64,000 nt of DNA from Hyphomicrobiales bacterium (GTDB taxonomy: Bacteria; Pseudomonadota; Alphaproteobacteria; Rhizobiales; Beijerinckiaceae): NCBI GenBank assembly GCA_027484655.1, contig JAIXSM010000015.1:30011-94010 (forward strand), written 5' to 3'. The translations under genes were made by a program, and so were the position numbers. This document shows, piece by piece, positions 44,496-54,464 of this stretch. The stretch's first letter is position 1. Each line of letters starts with the position of its first letter. Below the pieces are notes generated by a model. It searched no databases, had not been told where the DNA came from, and was given only the letters and a program-made list of their open reading frames with translations.

Positions 44496-45374
44496 TCAAA
44501 CAGAACCTGTTTCCAGATGCCAGCGCAGAATGTCGCGGCCCTGCATGAAGATCACATCATCCCGCGCCATCAGGCTGTCGAGCATCGCCTCGAAGCTGTC
44601 GATTCGATGGGGAACGCCGGTGATGTAGCAATGAACGGCGAAGCACATCACCTTTGGGCGACCAGACGCGCGCGCTTCCCGCGCAAGGCGATCAACCGTA
44701 CGCTGCGCACGCAAGCGCAGTTCGTCGTGGCCGTGATACTGGATCATGTTGATCGCGATGTCGTTCAATTCCAGCGTATAGGGCATCGTCACAAGATCGC
44801 CGGCGCGAGTTGGCAGTCGGCAGGGCGTATCATCCACCACCCAGTCGGCGACGTAGCGCACGCCGGCTTCCGCGAGCAGGTCTGGCGTCTCCAGCGTCTC
44901 CGTGAGGCCCGGCCCGAGCCAGCCCTCGCACGGACGCCCGGTGAAGGTGCGAATGCGCTCCACCGTGTCTGCGATCATCCGCCGCTGGTCCTCCACCAGA
45001 TGGGTTGGAACCTGCACGAAGCCATGGCCCATGAACTCCCAGCCGGAGTCGTGAGCGGCGCCGGCGAGGCGCGGGTAAGCATCGCACACAGAGCCGTTGA
45101 TGGAGAGGGTGGGCTTCAGGCCGCGCCGCGCAAACGCTTCATGCAAGCGCCAGAAGCCGACGCGCATACCGTATTCGTGCCAGCCCCAGTTCGCCACGTC
45201 GGGTTTCAGCACGGCGCCCGTGGGCGCGACCAGAACCTGACGCGGCATGGGATTGTCAATCAGCCAGTTCTCGACATTCACCACAGGCCACACGATGACC
45301 GCCGCGCCGCCGGGCGCGGAGCGTTGCGGGTGATCAAATGGCGCGGCGTAGGAGAGGCGGTCTTCAGGGCGCAT
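44496..45374 (-). CDS. Polysaccharide-deacetylase-fold hydrolase, PuuE/allantoinase-like
   Basis: This 292-residue NodB-homology protein has a VVNVENW start, GLKPTLSINGSVCDAYP, SGWEFMGHGFVQVP for the metal site, and a GWLGPGLTETLETPDLLAE block. The group includes PuuE, which opens allantoin without a metal cofactor, and true sugar deacetylases. The ATG at 45374 overlaps the stop of the ABC ATPase gene (ATGA), so it is the last gene of the scavenging operon. That context favours hydrolysis of an N-rich small molecule over polysaccharide. Confidence 0.82.
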   Translation of the reverse strand: MRPEDRLSYAAPFDHPQRSAPGGAAVIVWPVVNVENWLIDNPMPRQVLVAPTGAVLKPDVANWGWHEYGMRVGFWRLHEAFARRGLKPTLSINGSVCDAYPRLAGAAHDSGWEFMGHGFVQVPTHLVEDQRRMIADTVERIRTFTGRPCEGWLGPGLTETLETPDLLAEAGVRYVADWVVDDTPCRLPTRAGDLVTMPYTLELNDIAINMIQYHGHDELRLRAQRTVDRLAREARASGRPKVMCFAVHCYITGVPHRIDSFEAMLDSLMARDDVIFMQGRDILRWHLETGSV

Positions 45375-46153
45375 CAAGCCACCTTCGGGGCGTGGTGACT
45401 GTGCAGCCGGGCCGACAACATGCGGCGCACGTCGTTGAACTCCGGCGACGACACATCTCGCGGCCGTGGCAGCGTGACCTCGTTATCGCTTTCGATGCGG
45501 CCCGGTCCTGGAGTCATCACCACGATGCGGCCACCCAGATAAATAGCTTCCTCAATGGAATGGGTGACGAAGATCACAGTCAGCTTCGTGCGCCGCCAGA
45601 TATCCAGCAGCTCCTCTTGCAGACGCTCGCGGGTCATCGCGTCCAGTGCGCCGAAAGGCTCATCCATCAGAACCACTTCCGCGTCGTTGGCGAGCACACG
45701 CGCGATGGCCACGCGCTGGCGCATGCCGCCAGAAAGCTGATGCGGGTACGCGTCGGCGAACCGGCGCAGCCCCACCATGTCGATGAAGCGCTCGCAGGTG
45801 TCGCGAATCTCCGCCTTGGGCCGGCGCGCGGCGCGGGGGCCGAAGGCGATGTTGTCGCGCACCGTGAGCCATGGAAACAGGGCGTAGTCCTGGAAGACCA
45901 TGCCCCGTCGCGGATCAGGCTCCATGATGGGCATGCCCCACATAAGCGCCTCGCCCGAGGTTGGCGTCTCGAAGCCGGCAACGATGCGCAGCAGGGTCGA
46001 CTTTCCGCACCCGGAGGCGCCGATCAGGCAGACGAACTCGCCCTTGTGGATGGTCAGCGATGCGTTCGACAACGCATGGATCGGTTGTCCCTGAAGCACG
46101 AAGTCCTTGCAGACATCCTTGATCTGAAGGATCGGAGGCGAGGCGTCAGCCAT
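45374..46153 (-). CDS. ABC transporter ATP-binding protein (Tau/Ssu/nitrate type)
   Basis: This 259-residue ATPase has Walker A GASGCGKST, signature LSGGMRQRVAIA, Walker B VVLMDEPFGALD and the switch histidine in FVTHSIEEA. It powers uptake by the permease encoded just upstream; the two genes overlap by 8 bp. The subfamily imports small N- or S-containing organic compounds. Confidence 0.95.
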   Translation of the reverse strand: MADASPPILQIKDVCKDFVLQGQPIHALSNASLTIHKGEFVCLIGASGCGKSTLLRIVAGFETPTSGEALMWGMPIMEPDPRRGMVFQDYALFPWLTVRDNIAFGPRAARRPKAEIRDTCERFIDMVGLRRFADAYPHQLSGGMRQRVAIARVLANDAEVVLMDEPFGALDAMTRERLQEELLDIWRRTKLTVIFVTHSIEEAIYLGGRIVVMTPGPGRIESDNEVTLPRPRDVSSPEFNDVRRMLSARLHSHHAPKVA

Positions 46154-47006
46154 GGTGGTTCGGGCTCCAGCGCAACAAGTAATTGCCTATGGCGAGGATG
46201 ATGCGGTCAGAGATGAAACCGGCGACGCCGATCACGATCATGCCGCAGATAACGAGTTCCGTACGCGACAGCGTGCGTCCGTCCATGATGACGGCGCCCA
46301 GACCCTGCGGCACGCCGGTCATCTCACCGACGACGATGACGAACCAGGCAAGACCCAACCCCAGACGCAGGCCCGTGAAGATCGACGGCAGGGCCGCTGG
46401 CAGCACCACGCGGTAAAACTGCGCCTTGCCGCGGCAACCGAGCATGGAGGCGGCTTCAAACAGTTTTCCATCGACGTTCTTCACGCCGAAAATCGTGTTG
46501 AGCAGGATTGGATAGAACGCGCCCAGAAACACCAGCGCGAACGCGGAGCGCGCACCCAGTCCAAACAGGATCATGGATAGCGGCAGCCATGCGGTCACGG
46601 GGATCGGGCGCATCAGCTGGAAGAAGGGATCGAGCACCATGCGCGCCGTCGCGACTCGCCCGATGAGAATGCCCAGCGGCAGTGCGACAAGCGCGGCCAA
46701 CGCGAAGCCGCCGTACACGCGGCTCATGGACGCCAGCAGATGCGTCAGCAAGGTGCCGGAGAACGCGTCGTCATAAATACCGCCAACCGCGAAATCGACC
46801 ATGTATTCGGCCGTGTCCGCCGGGGTCGGGATGAGTCGCGTCCAACGGTTTGTCGTGGCGATGTGCCAGAACGCCAGCAGCAAGAGCGGGACGACGAGCG
46901 CCAGAGCCATCGGCTTCATCGCGCGCGCTAACCATTGCAGCGGGGCGCCCGCCGCCGGTGTCGCGGCGGGGCTCGTCTCGTCAGGAGAGGCTTTGGTGAC
47001 CGACAT
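46146..47006 (-). CDS. ABC transporter permease (Tau/Ssu type)
   Basis: This 286-residue permease has about six membrane helices and the cytoplasmic coupling loop typical of binding-protein-dependent permeases, around EAASMLGCRGKAQFYRVVLP. The start at 47006 has GGAG nine bases upstream; a GTG 11 codons earlier is possible. It sits between the receptor gene and the ATPase gene. Confidence 0.93.
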   Translation of the reverse strand: MSVTKASPDETSPAATPAAGAPLQWLARAMKPMALALVVPLLLLAFWHIATTNRWTRLIPTPADTAEYMVDFAVGGIYDDAFSGTLLTHLLASMSRVYGGFALAALVALPLGILIGRVATARMVLDPFFQLMRPIPVTAWLPLSMILFGLGARSAFALVFLGAFYPILLNTIFGVKNVDGKLFEAASMLGCRGKAQFYRVVLPAALPSIFTGLRLGLGLAWFVIVVGEMTGVPQGLGAVIMDGRTLSRTELVICGMIVIGVAGFISDRIILAIGNYLLRWSPNHHG

Positions 47007-47061
47007 GGTCGCGTGCTCCGGGGGGACGTCGATGCGCACGCATCGACGTCGCTGTGTTGAA

Positions 47062-48015
47062 TCAGCCGATGGCCTTCGAGAAGCTCGGGTCGAGGAACTT
47101 GCCGAAGTCGGGCAGCGCGCGGATCTGTTTCAGCTCCAGCATCTGCTGGGCGTAAGTGCGCGCCTGACTCAGCACAGTGTCGTCGAGCTTCCAGATGTAC
47201 TCCACGTTGCCGGCCTTCAGCGCCTGATCCACCGCCGCGCGATTGGCGCCGAGACGCTGCACGGTCATCTCCGCCACCGCATCCTTGTTGGCCATCATGA
47301 ATTCGGATGCTTTGCGATGCACGGTGAGCATTGTGCGCACCAGTTCCGGATCCTTGCGGGCCACCTCTTCGGAGGTCGCGAAAATCATATTGAGCCCGCC
47401 CATGGCGGTTCCGTACGGGTACTCCACCAGCTGACCAACGCCTGTGGCGATGGACAGGCCCGGACCGGGCTCAGCGCCCACGTAGGCGTCGATCTCGCCG
47501 CGGGCCAGCATGACGTGCATTTCGCCGAATGGGACGCGCACGGACTGCACGTCGCGGATGCCCATGCCCTCCATGCGCAGGCGCTCGAGAATGAACACCT
47601 CCTGCGTGGAGCCAGGCCAGATGCCAACTTTCTTGCCGCGCAGATCCTTGATCGACTTGATGTCGGAGCCAGCCTTCGAGATAACGCCCATGCCCTTGTT
47701 GCAAAAAGCGCCGACCACAACCACCGGTTCGCCGGCGGCCGCGCCCAGAATGCCCGCCGCGATTCCAAAGCCGCCGAAGTCAACGGAGCGTGTGACGACT
47801 GCGTTCTTGCCGTCGGTGGGGGAATCGAACGTGATGATCTCAATCTTCAGGTTGGGCGGCGCGAAGCGCTCGTAGAAGTGCGGCGTCATCGAATGGATGA
47901 GGCGCAGCGAGCCCATCTTCACGACCCGCGGCGCCTGCGCACGCAAGATGGCGGGGGCGGCCAGCGTGCCGAGGCCGGCGCCAGCGGCGGTCAATACGGT
48001 GCGGCGTGTCAGCAT
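47062..48015 (-). CDS. ABC transporter substrate-binding protein (NMT1/THI5-like)
   Basis: This 317-residue receptor has a twin-arginine export signal (RRTVLTAAGAGLGTLAAPAI) ending near ILRAQ. The two-lobed NMT1/TauA-like body has TDGKNAVVTRSVDFGGFGIA and LRGKKVGIWPGSTQEVFI. GAGGAG precedes the ATG. A pyrimidine-, ureide- or amide-like ligand fits the linked allophanate hydrolase, but the ligand is not readable from sequence. Confidence 0.92.
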   Translation of the reverse strand: MLTRRTVLTAAGAGLGTLAAPAILRAQAPRVVKMGSLRLIHSMTPHFYERFAPPNLKIEIITFDSPTDGKNAVVTRSVDFGGFGIAAGILGAAAGEPVVVVGAFCNKGMGVISKAGSDIKSIKDLRGKKVGIWPGSTQEVFILERLRMEGMGIRDVQSVRVPFGEMHVMLARGEIDAYVGAEPGPGLSIATGVGQLVEYPYGTAMGGLNMIFATSEEVARKDPELVRTMLTVHRKASEFMMANKDAVAEMTVQRLGANRAAVDQALKAGNVEYIWKLDDTVLSQARTYAQQMLELKQIRALPDFGKFLDPSFSKAIG

Positions 48016-48059
48016 CAATCTCTCCTCTTGGGTGGCAGGCGTGATGAGACGGGCGCGCT

Positions 48060-48470
48060 TCACGCGACGCTCCGGGTTCGCGCGGCGACGAACGCTCGCC
48101 AGCCGCCGAAGGTTGAAATGTCCTCAGCCCCTGCGAGCCCCTCCGGCTCAACAAGGAACCCTTTCGGCGTGCCGCCATCCGCCAGACGCAGCACGCCAAC
48201 GCCCAACGGCGCAGGAATGCCGGCGACGAACCAGCCGAACTGGTCAGGCGGCAACGCCCAGACCTCAGTCTCGATGGAGTGTCCCGCGCCGGCGGCCACG
48301 CGCAACAGGCCCGGACGCGCCGGCGGCCCGCCTGCGAGCGCGTACAGCCGATAACAGTCCTGGGTCGCGATCTGGCGACGCAGGACGCCACCGCGCGCGG
48401 TCAGTTCGTGGTTGAGGGGCATCCCGCTCAGATGCGCGCCCACAACGGCAATCTCGATCATCTCTGTCAT
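48060..48470 (-). CDS. Allophanate hydrolase C-terminal domain as a separate protein
   Basis: This 136-residue protein matches the C-terminal domain of AtzF/DUR1,2-type allophanate hydrolase: VVGAHLSGMPLNHELTARGG at the start, and VWALPPDQFGWFVAGIPAPL followed by LGVGVLRLADG. In a fungal homologue this domain completes allophanate breakdown. Here it is encoded separately from the amidase, with an ATGA overlap (48467-48470), so the two chains should be made in equal amounts and probably associate. Confidence 0.88.
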   Translation of the reverse strand: MTEMIEIAVVGAHLSGMPLNHELTARGGVLRRQIATQDCYRLYALAGGPPARPGLLRVAAGAGHSIETEVWALPPDQFGWFVAGIPAPLGVGVLRLADGGTPKGFLVEPEGLAGAEDISTFGGWRAFVAARTRSVA

Positions 48471-49828
48471 CTGCGCAGAACTCCTTCATGCGTGGCGACG
48501 CCGCCGCGTCCCTCGAACAGCCGCAGCGCGCATTGGGCGAGCGCCGCATCGGCGCCGCGTTCCCCGATCAGGGTCACGCCGGCCGGCATGCCGTCGCTGC
48601 GGAACGGGCCGGGAACAGCGATGGCGGAAAGATCGAGGAGATTGACGAAGTTCGTGTAGGTTCCCAGCTGCGCGTTGGGCGTGAAGGGATCCGCCTCAAG
48701 TTGCGCGAGGGTTGGCGCGATCGGAGCTGTGGGAACGACAAGGGCGTCGATCTCGCCCCAGAGCGGCTCGACCTGACGGCGTAGCTCGGCAAGTTTGTAA
48801 ATAGCGTCGAACGTATCGACAGCGGAGAAGCGGTCAGCGCCGGCGATGATCCGCCGGGTGACGGGATGCAAGGCGTCGGGCTGATCGTCCATGAAGGGGC
48901 GGATCGCCGCCCGACGCTCCGCCACCCACGGGCCTTCGTACAGGAGACGCGCGACGGCGAAGAGCGGCGTGAAGTCCACCTCACGAACCGTTACGCCGCA
49001 GGCCTCCAGATGGGCCCGCGCCGCCAGCCACGCCCCACGGGCGGCCTCATCGCCGAAGAAGAGCAGATCCTGCTCACGCGGCGCGCCGAGCGTAGCGATG
49101 GGCTTCCCGGCGTCTTCCCAGGGGCGGGAGAAGGGATCCTTCGGGTCATAAACGGACAGGGCCTCGAACGCGGTCCACGCGTCGGCGACGCGCGTCGCGA
49201 AAATCGAGACGCAGTCGAGCGTCCGGCACGCAGGGACAACGCCCCGGGTCGAGAGAGCGCCGAGCGTTGGCTTGAGGCCGACGAGGTTGTTCAGACCCGC
49301 AGGCACGCGCCCGGAGCCGGCCGTGTCCGTCCCCAGGGCGAGCGTCACGAATCCACGCGCCACGGCGACCGCCGATCCCGAACTTGAGCCGCCGGGCGCG
49401 CGCGAGGGATCGAAAGGATTGAGAGGCGCCGGATAGGGCGTACGCACGCCAACCAGTCCCGTCGCGAACTGGTCAAGATTCGTTTTGCCGATGATGAGCG
49501 CGCCGGCGGCGCGCAGCCGCGCGACCACGGGCGCATCGCTCTCGGCGACATAAGCGAACGCCGGACAGGCCGCCGTCGTCGGCAAACCCGCGACGTCGAT
49601 GTTGTCCTTCACGGCGACGGGGGCGCCCCAGAGCGGATAACGCTCCGGATCAAACGGCGGCAGCCTGCTGGCCGCCTCGGCGACTTCGTTCTCCGGAGCC
49701 AGATGGATGAAAACGCCAGGATCGTTAGCGCGCGCAATCCTCTGATAGGCAGCCGCTACAATGGCGCGCGAGGCTCCGCCTTCAGCATAGAAAGCGCGCA
49801 AATTGTCGAGATCGAAGGGAATATCCAT
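48467..49828 (-). CDS. atzF: Allophanate hydrolase amidase subunit (AtzF-type)
   Basis: This 453-residue amidase-signature enzyme has the catalytic lysine in VAVKDNIDV, the GGSSSGSAVAVA serine cluster and the nucleophile region TDTAGSGRVPAG. It hydrolyses allophanate (urea-1-carboxylate) to ammonia and CO2 in urea and s-triazine catabolism. Length fits the amidase half of AtzF only; the other half is the next gene. No urea carboxylase gene is in the window, so allophanate must come from elsewhere or from another route. Confidence 0.88.
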   Translation of the reverse strand: MDIPFDLDNLRAFYAEGGASRAIVAAAYQRIARANDPGVFIHLAPENEVAEAASRLPPFDPERYPLWGAPVAVKDNIDVAGLPTTAACPAFAYVAESDAPVVARLRAAGALIIGKTNLDQFATGLVGVRTPYPAPLNPFDPSRAPGGSSSGSAVAVARGFVTLALGTDTAGSGRVPAGLNNLVGLKPTLGALSTRGVVPACRTLDCVSIFATRVADAWTAFEALSVYDPKDPFSRPWEDAGKPIATLGAPREQDLLFFGDEAARGAWLAARAHLEACGVTVREVDFTPLFAVARLLYEGPWVAERRAAIRPFMDDQPDALHPVTRRIIAGADRFSAVDTFDAIYKLAELRRQVEPLWGEIDALVVPTAPIAPTLAQLEADPFTPNAQLGTYTNFVNLLDLSAIAVPGPFRSDGMPAGVTLIGERGADAALAQCALRLFEGRGGVATHEGVLRR

Positions 49829-50002
49829 TGCTCAGCCGCACCCTCACCACTGCGAGCAACGCAGCAACCTTTGTGCCAGGATGAGAAGGGCCCTGAATTT
49901 TTCGTATTTGCTGCAACCACAGTAGGTTAAGCGCGCAGCCCAAAGCGCCGCGGATCTCGCCTGCCCGCCTACTGTATGCAATTCATTCGGAATGCTTATA
50001 TT

Positions 50003-50686
50003 TTAGGCAACCTTCTCAACCGCCATTTCTGACAAGGTTTCCTGCGTCACCATCAGGTGCCTGCGGATCGCATCCCCGGCCTGAAATTCGTCGCCCCGCA
50101 GAATCGCGTTCACGATCTCGTCGTGTTCTGCGTACGATTGGGCGATGCGGGCGGGCGCCTCAAGCTGGACGCCCCGGTGAGGCGCAAGACGCTGGCGGGT
50201 CGCCTGGGCAAGATGCTTCAGGTATGGACTATGTGCGCCTTCGTAGAGAATCGCATGGAAAGTGACGTTCCCCTGACGATAGACCTCCACATCACCGTCA
50301 CGCACCGCCACAGCCATCGAGCGATGGTGGGCGTCGAGTTCATGACGCTGCCGGGCGGTCATGCGCGTGCACGACCGCATGGCGCAGAGCGCCTCCAGTT
50401 CCGCCATAACGTCAAACATATCCCGCAGTTGCGCCAGATCCGTGGCCATGATGAGGGGCGCCCGGTGCGGCCGCAACTCGACAAGCCCGCTGGCCGAGAG
50501 CTGCCGCAGGGCCTCGCGAATGGGCGTCCTGGACGCCCCGAACCGCTGGCCAAGACGCATTTCGTCGAGGGCCTCGCCCGGGGCAAGGCGCTTGCTGACG
50601 ATATCCTGCGTCAGCTGAGACACGATCTTGTCCGTGAGCGTGTTTTTCGTCACTTGAAGCTCCGGTGCTCCTGCTGGCCCGCCCAT
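50003..50686 (-). CDS. GntR/FadR-type transcriptional regulator
   Basis: This 227-residue regulator has an N-terminal winged helix-turn-helix (LRLG-like DEMRLGQRFGASRTPIREAL) and a C-terminal FCD domain whose metal/ligand histidines appear in FHAILYEGAH and IVNAILRGD. It lies upstream of the allophanate cluster on the same strand, 174 bp from it, and is divergent from upp. It likely controls the cluster in response to a carboxylate or ureide ligand; the operator was not identified. Confidence 0.9.
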   Translation of the reverse strand: MGGPAGAPELQVTKNTLTDKIVSQLTQDIVSKRLAPGEALDEMRLGQRFGASRTPIREALRQLSASGLVELRPHRAPLIMATDLAQLRDMFDVMAELEALCAMRSCTRMTARQRHELDAHHRSMAVAVRDGDVEVYRQGNVTFHAILYEGAHSPYLKHLAQATRQRLAPHRGVQLEAPARIAQSYAEHDEIVNAILRGDEFQAGDAIRRHLMVTQETLSEMAVEKVA

Positions 50687-50781
50687 CGTTCAGTCTGAAG
50701 GATCGGCGCTACATCCATCCTCGTCCGGGCGCGCGCTCAACGACGCGGCGGCAGTAACGATCGAAAGAGGGGATCATAAGC

Positions 50782-51411
50782 ATGCGCGAGGTCCACGTCA
50801 TCCACCACCCGCTGGTGCAGCACAAGTTGACGCTGATGCGGGACAAGAGCCGCTCGACACGGGGCTTCCGCCAGCTCATGAACGAGATCGGCATGTTGCT
50901 TTGCTACGAGGTCACACGCGACCTGCCGCTTGAGAACGTCCAGATCGAAACGCCGCTCCGGACCACGATGGCGCCTCAGATCGCAGGCAAGAAACTTGTC
51001 TTCGCGCCAATCCTGCGTGCAGGCGTCGGGTTCCTTGACGGCATGCTGGATCTTGTGCCCTCCGCACGGATAGCCCACCTCGGGATCTACCGCGACCCTG
51101 CCACGCTGCAAGCGGTCGAATACTATTTCAAAGGCCCGGACGACCTCGCGGACCGAACCATCATCGTCCTCGACCCAATGCTTGCGACCGCCAACTCAGC
51201 GACAGCGGCCGTTGACCGGCTGCGGGAGAGAGGCGCCAAAGACCTGCGCTTTGTTTGCCTGCTGGCGGCCCCGGAAGGCGTCAAGCGCTTCCACAGCGCC
51301 CACCCGGATGTGCCGATCTGGACAGCGGCGATCGACGAGAGACTCGACGAGCATGGCTACATCGTGCCAGGCCTCGGCGATGCAGGCGACCGCATGTTCG
51401 GCACGAAGTGA
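50782..51411 (+). CDS. upp: Uracil phosphoribosyltransferase
   Basis: This 209-residue salvage enzyme makes UMP from uracil and PRPP. It has the family start [19 protein letters not shown], an [12 protein letters not shown] block, the PRPP loop [12 protein letters not shown], and [13 protein letters not shown] at the C-terminus. AGAGGGGA lies upstream of the ATG. Its place next to the N-scavenging cluster suggests that pyrimidines or their breakdown products are imported and handled here. Confidence 0.96.
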   Translation: MREVHVIHHPLVQHKLTLMRDKSRSTRGFRQLMNEIGMLLCYEVTRDLPLENVQIETPLRTTMAPQIAGKKLVFAPILRAGVGFLDGMLDLVPSARIAHLGIYRDPATLQAVEYYFKGPDDLADRTIIVLDPMLATANSATAAVDRLRERGAKDLRFVCLLAAPEGVKRFHSAHPDVPIWTAAIDERLDEHGYIVPGLGDAGDRMFGTK

Positions 51412-51427
51412 GGCGCCGGCCGGCGGC

Positions 51428-53377
51428 TCAAACGCTGATCTGCGCTCCGATCTCCACAACCCGGTCTGTGGGAATGTGAAAATAGGCGCTCGCATCGCTG
51501 GCGTTATGGGCCATGACGATGAAGAGTTTGTCTTGCCATATTGGCATACCCCCGCGCACCGACGGCCGTATCGACCGCCGCGACAGGAAGAAAGATGTCG
51601 ACATGATATCGAACTTGAGCCCCTGCTTGCGACATAATGCAAGCGCCTTGGGCACATTGGGCTCTTCCATGTAGCCAAAGCGGAGCGTCACTTTCGAGAA
51701 GCTGCTGTCAATCGTCTCAATGCTCACGCGATCCTGATCTGAAACCCGCGGCACAGTCGTTGAGCGGATCGTGAGGATCACGTTCTTCTCGTGCAGAACC
51801 TTATAGTGCTTCAAACTATGCAGAAGCGCGTGCGGAGCGGTGTTGGGTTCGGCAGTCAGGAAAACCGCACAGCCGGGCGTTCGCGCCGGCGGACTCTGAC
51901 CAAGCCGCTCGATCAGCGAGGCGAGAGGAACATCCGTCCGGCCTATCTTGTCGGAAAGGATCCCGGCGCCGGTCACCCATGTCCACATGCACAGCATGAT
52001 GCCAAGCGCCACAAGCAGGGGCACGTATCCGCCGTCCATAATCTTCAGGGCGTTGGCCGAGAAGAAGATCAGATCAATCGTGACGAAGGGCGTCATTAGC
52101 GCGACCGCGGCCCACAGCGGCCAGTTCCAGCGCCGCCAGACGACGATGAAAGCCAGACAAGCTGTCGCGACCATAGTGCCAGTAACGGCGATGCCATAAG
52201 CGGTGGCGAGCTTGCTTGACGACCCGAACAGGACCACCAGCAGCAACACGCCGATCATGAGCAGGTAATTCACCTGGGGCATATAAATCTGCCCCTCCTG
52301 ATCGGCGGACGTGTGCCGTATTTCAAGCCTCGGCAGGAGTCTGAGCTGGATAGCCTGACGCGTCAGCGAGAAAGCCCCCGTGATAACGGCCTGACTTGCG
52401 ATGATTGTCGCAAAGGTCGCCAGCACCACGACGGGCAACAACGCCCAATCAGGAAACAGAAGAAAGAACGGACTTTCCAGCTTGGTCGGGTCGGCGAGCA
52501 CCATGGCGCCCTGCCCCAGATAATTCAGCGCCAGCGCAGGAAATACGACGATAGCCCAGGCGACGCGGATCGGCTTCTTGCCGAAGTGTCCGAGGTCCGC
52601 GTAAAGCGCCTCCGCCCCTGTCACGGCGAGGAACACGGCCCCAAGCGCTATCAGGCCAATCTTGCCGTGGCTGAACATAAACTGCACGGCATAGGCAGGA
52701 TTGAGCGACGCGAACACACCGGGATCGTCGGCGATGTGAAGCAGACCGCCAATCGCCATGGTAATAAACCAAACCAGCGTGATCGGACCAAACCACTTGG
52801 CCACGGCCGCGGTGCCGCGACTCTGCACGGCGAATAGTCCGATGATGATGGCCAGGGTGATCGGAAGGACCGCGCGCTCCATCGCTGGATGAACCAGCTT
52901 GAGTCCCTCGACTGCAGACAGGACCGAAATTGCAGGCGTAATCAGAGCGTCCCCGTAGAACAGAGCCGCTCCAAGTATGCCGAGCACAAACACGACGTTT
53001 GTCCTTCGGCCCATTGCGCGCTGAGCAAGCGCCATAAGGGACAGCGTGCCGCCTTCCCCCTCGTTGTCCGCTCGCAGAAGAATGACAATGTACTTCAGGG
53101 TGACAATAATAGTCAGAGCCCAGAGAATGAGCGAGAGCAGACCAAGCACAGTCTCCCTCGCTGCGCCGCCGGTCGTGGCGCCCGCAGTGAGCATCGCCTC
53201 ACGAAAGGCGTAAAGCGGGCTCGTGCCGATGTCGCCATAGACGACGCCAACGCAACCTATGAGCAAAGCGAGAAACTTTGCGCGCTTGTGCGGATCCTGT
53301 GTGTGATCGGGCTGCGCCTGATTGCTGACGGACATACTAGACGTAGTGGAAACACTACCAGAGGATTCCGATGCCAT
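51428..53377 (-). CDS. kup: Low-affinity potassium uptake protein Kup
   Basis: This 649-residue transporter has twelve hydrophobic helices (about 45-480) and a cytoplasmic C-terminal domain. The signature [19 protein letters not shown] lies near the first helix, and [17 protein letters not shown] is also conserved. Kup imports K+ with protons. The ATG at 53377 is one of two plausible starts (the other is at 53335), because the first 40 residues are Ser-rich and variable. It is convergent with upp. Confidence 0.95.
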   Translation of the reverse strand: MASESSGSVSTTSSMSVSNQAQPDHTQDPHKRAKFLALLIGCVGVVYGDIGTSPLYAFREAMLTAGATTGGAARETVLGLLSLILWALTIIVTLKYIVILLRADNEGEGGTLSLMALAQRAMGRRTNVVFVLGILGAALFYGDALITPAISVLSAVEGLKLVHPAMERAVLPITLAIIIGLFAVQSRGTAAVAKWFGPITLVWFITMAIGGLLHIADDPGVFASLNPAYAVQFMFSHGKIGLIALGAVFLAVTGAEALYADLGHFGKKPIRVAWAIVVFPALALNYLGQGAMVLADPTKLESPFFLLFPDWALLPVVVLATFATIIASQAVITGAFSLTRQAIQLRLLPRLEIRHTSADQEGQIYMPQVNYLLMIGVLLLVVLFGSSSKLATAYGIAVTGTMVATACLAFIVVWRRWNWPLWAAVALMTPFVTIDLIFFSANALKIMDGGYVPLLVALGIMLCMWTWVTGAGILSDKIGRTDVPLASLIERLGQSPPARTPGCAVFLTAEPNTAPHALLHSLKHYKVLHEKNVILTIRSTTVPRVSDQDRVSIETIDSSFSKVTLRFGYMEEPNVPKALALCRKQGLKFDIMSTSFFLSRRSIRPSVRGGMPIWQDKLFIVMAHNASDASAYFHIPTDRVVEIGAQISV

Positions 53378-53648
53378 GGCTTTCGCCCCTGAATGAACCG
53401 CGCAGACCCACAATGAATCCCATGGCCAATACTCCCGCCATAGTCAAAAAGCAATGCGCTTCAAATACAACCCAAAAGCGGAGGCCGGCGCCGCATCATT
53501 TACCAAAACAGGATCGTGATGCTGTCGCAGCAGTGGTGAAGGGGGCACTTCACAAGCAAGACTTCGTGCTCAGCGCCAACGTCATGTCTGGATGTATCTG
53601 CAAGAAACAGCCGCAAGATGCGCTACGCACGGCGACAGGATCCAGCTC

Positions 53649-54464
53649 TCAACTGCGCCTGCCGCCAGCCAGCCACTGACCAATTTCTGCCGCCGCAGCG
53701 AGCACCTGATCCTTGATCCGGCCGTGCATGGCGTCGATATCGACATGCATATCAACGGCCGTGACATTCACGGCGGCGGCAACGCGCATGGCGCTGTCCC
53801 GAACGGGAGCGGCGACTGCGCTCACGCCCTTCTCGAAGAAGGATTGACTCACCGAGTAGCCGCGGGCCCGATCCTCTTCCAGAAGCTTCCAGAGGGTTTC
53901 GAACGTGCCCGGCGTCTGCGGCGTGGACCGCGGCAACTTGCGCTCGGGGATCAACGCACGCAGGTCTTCCTTGCCGAGATCGAGAAGCAGCATCCGGCCC
54001 ATGACTGTCGCATGTGCTGGAAATCGTGTACCCACCTGAACGCTTGTCGCGACCGTGGTCATGGCGGCCACACGAGCGACGTAGACCACCTCCCGCCCCT
54101 CCCGCACCGCCATGTGCGCGGACAGGCCAGTCTCATCGCGCAGCTTTTGCAGAACGGGCTGCGCGATCTCCACAAGATCGAGGGACGAGAGATACACGAA
54201 GCCGCGATTGATGAGACCCGGTCCCAGACGAAACGTGCGCTCGTCTCTCTCCCGTCGCAGATAGCCGGTGCGTTCGAGCGTCACGAGAAGTCTGAAAACA
54301 CTTGCACGGGGCAGTTGAAGCGCCTCGCAGATCTCGGGCGCCGTCAACGCAGGCCGCTCGCGCGAAAACAACCCGAGCACTGCAAGGCCATGCGCCAGCG
54401 CAGGAACGATGTAGCGGTCGCGCGGATCGGCGCCGGGCTTTTCTGCTTCAGCCAACTTACCCAT
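53649..54464 (-). CDS. IclR-family transcriptional regulator
   Basis: This 271-residue regulator has an N-terminal helix-turn-helix (TAPEICEALQLPRASVFRLL) and an effector-binding domain with IGTRFPAHATVMGRMLL-like residues. The start overlaps the hydrolase stop by 8 bp, so it is co-translated with the catabolic genes. IclR members in such clusters usually sense an aromatic acid and control its breakdown. The ligand is not known. Confidence 0.93.
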   Translation of the reverse strand: MGKLAEAEKPGADPRDRYIVPALAHGLAVLGLFSRERPALTAPEICEALQLPRASVFRLLVTLERTGYLRRERDERTFRLGPGLINRGFVYLSSLDLVEIAQPVLQKLRDETGLSAHMAVREGREVVYVARVAAMTTVATSVQVGTRFPAHATVMGRMLLLDLGKEDLRALIPERKLPRSTPQTPGTFETLWKLLEEDRARGYSVSQSFFEKGVSAVAAPVRDSAMRVAAAVNVTAVDMHVDIDAMHGRIKDQVLAAAAEIGQWLAGGRRS

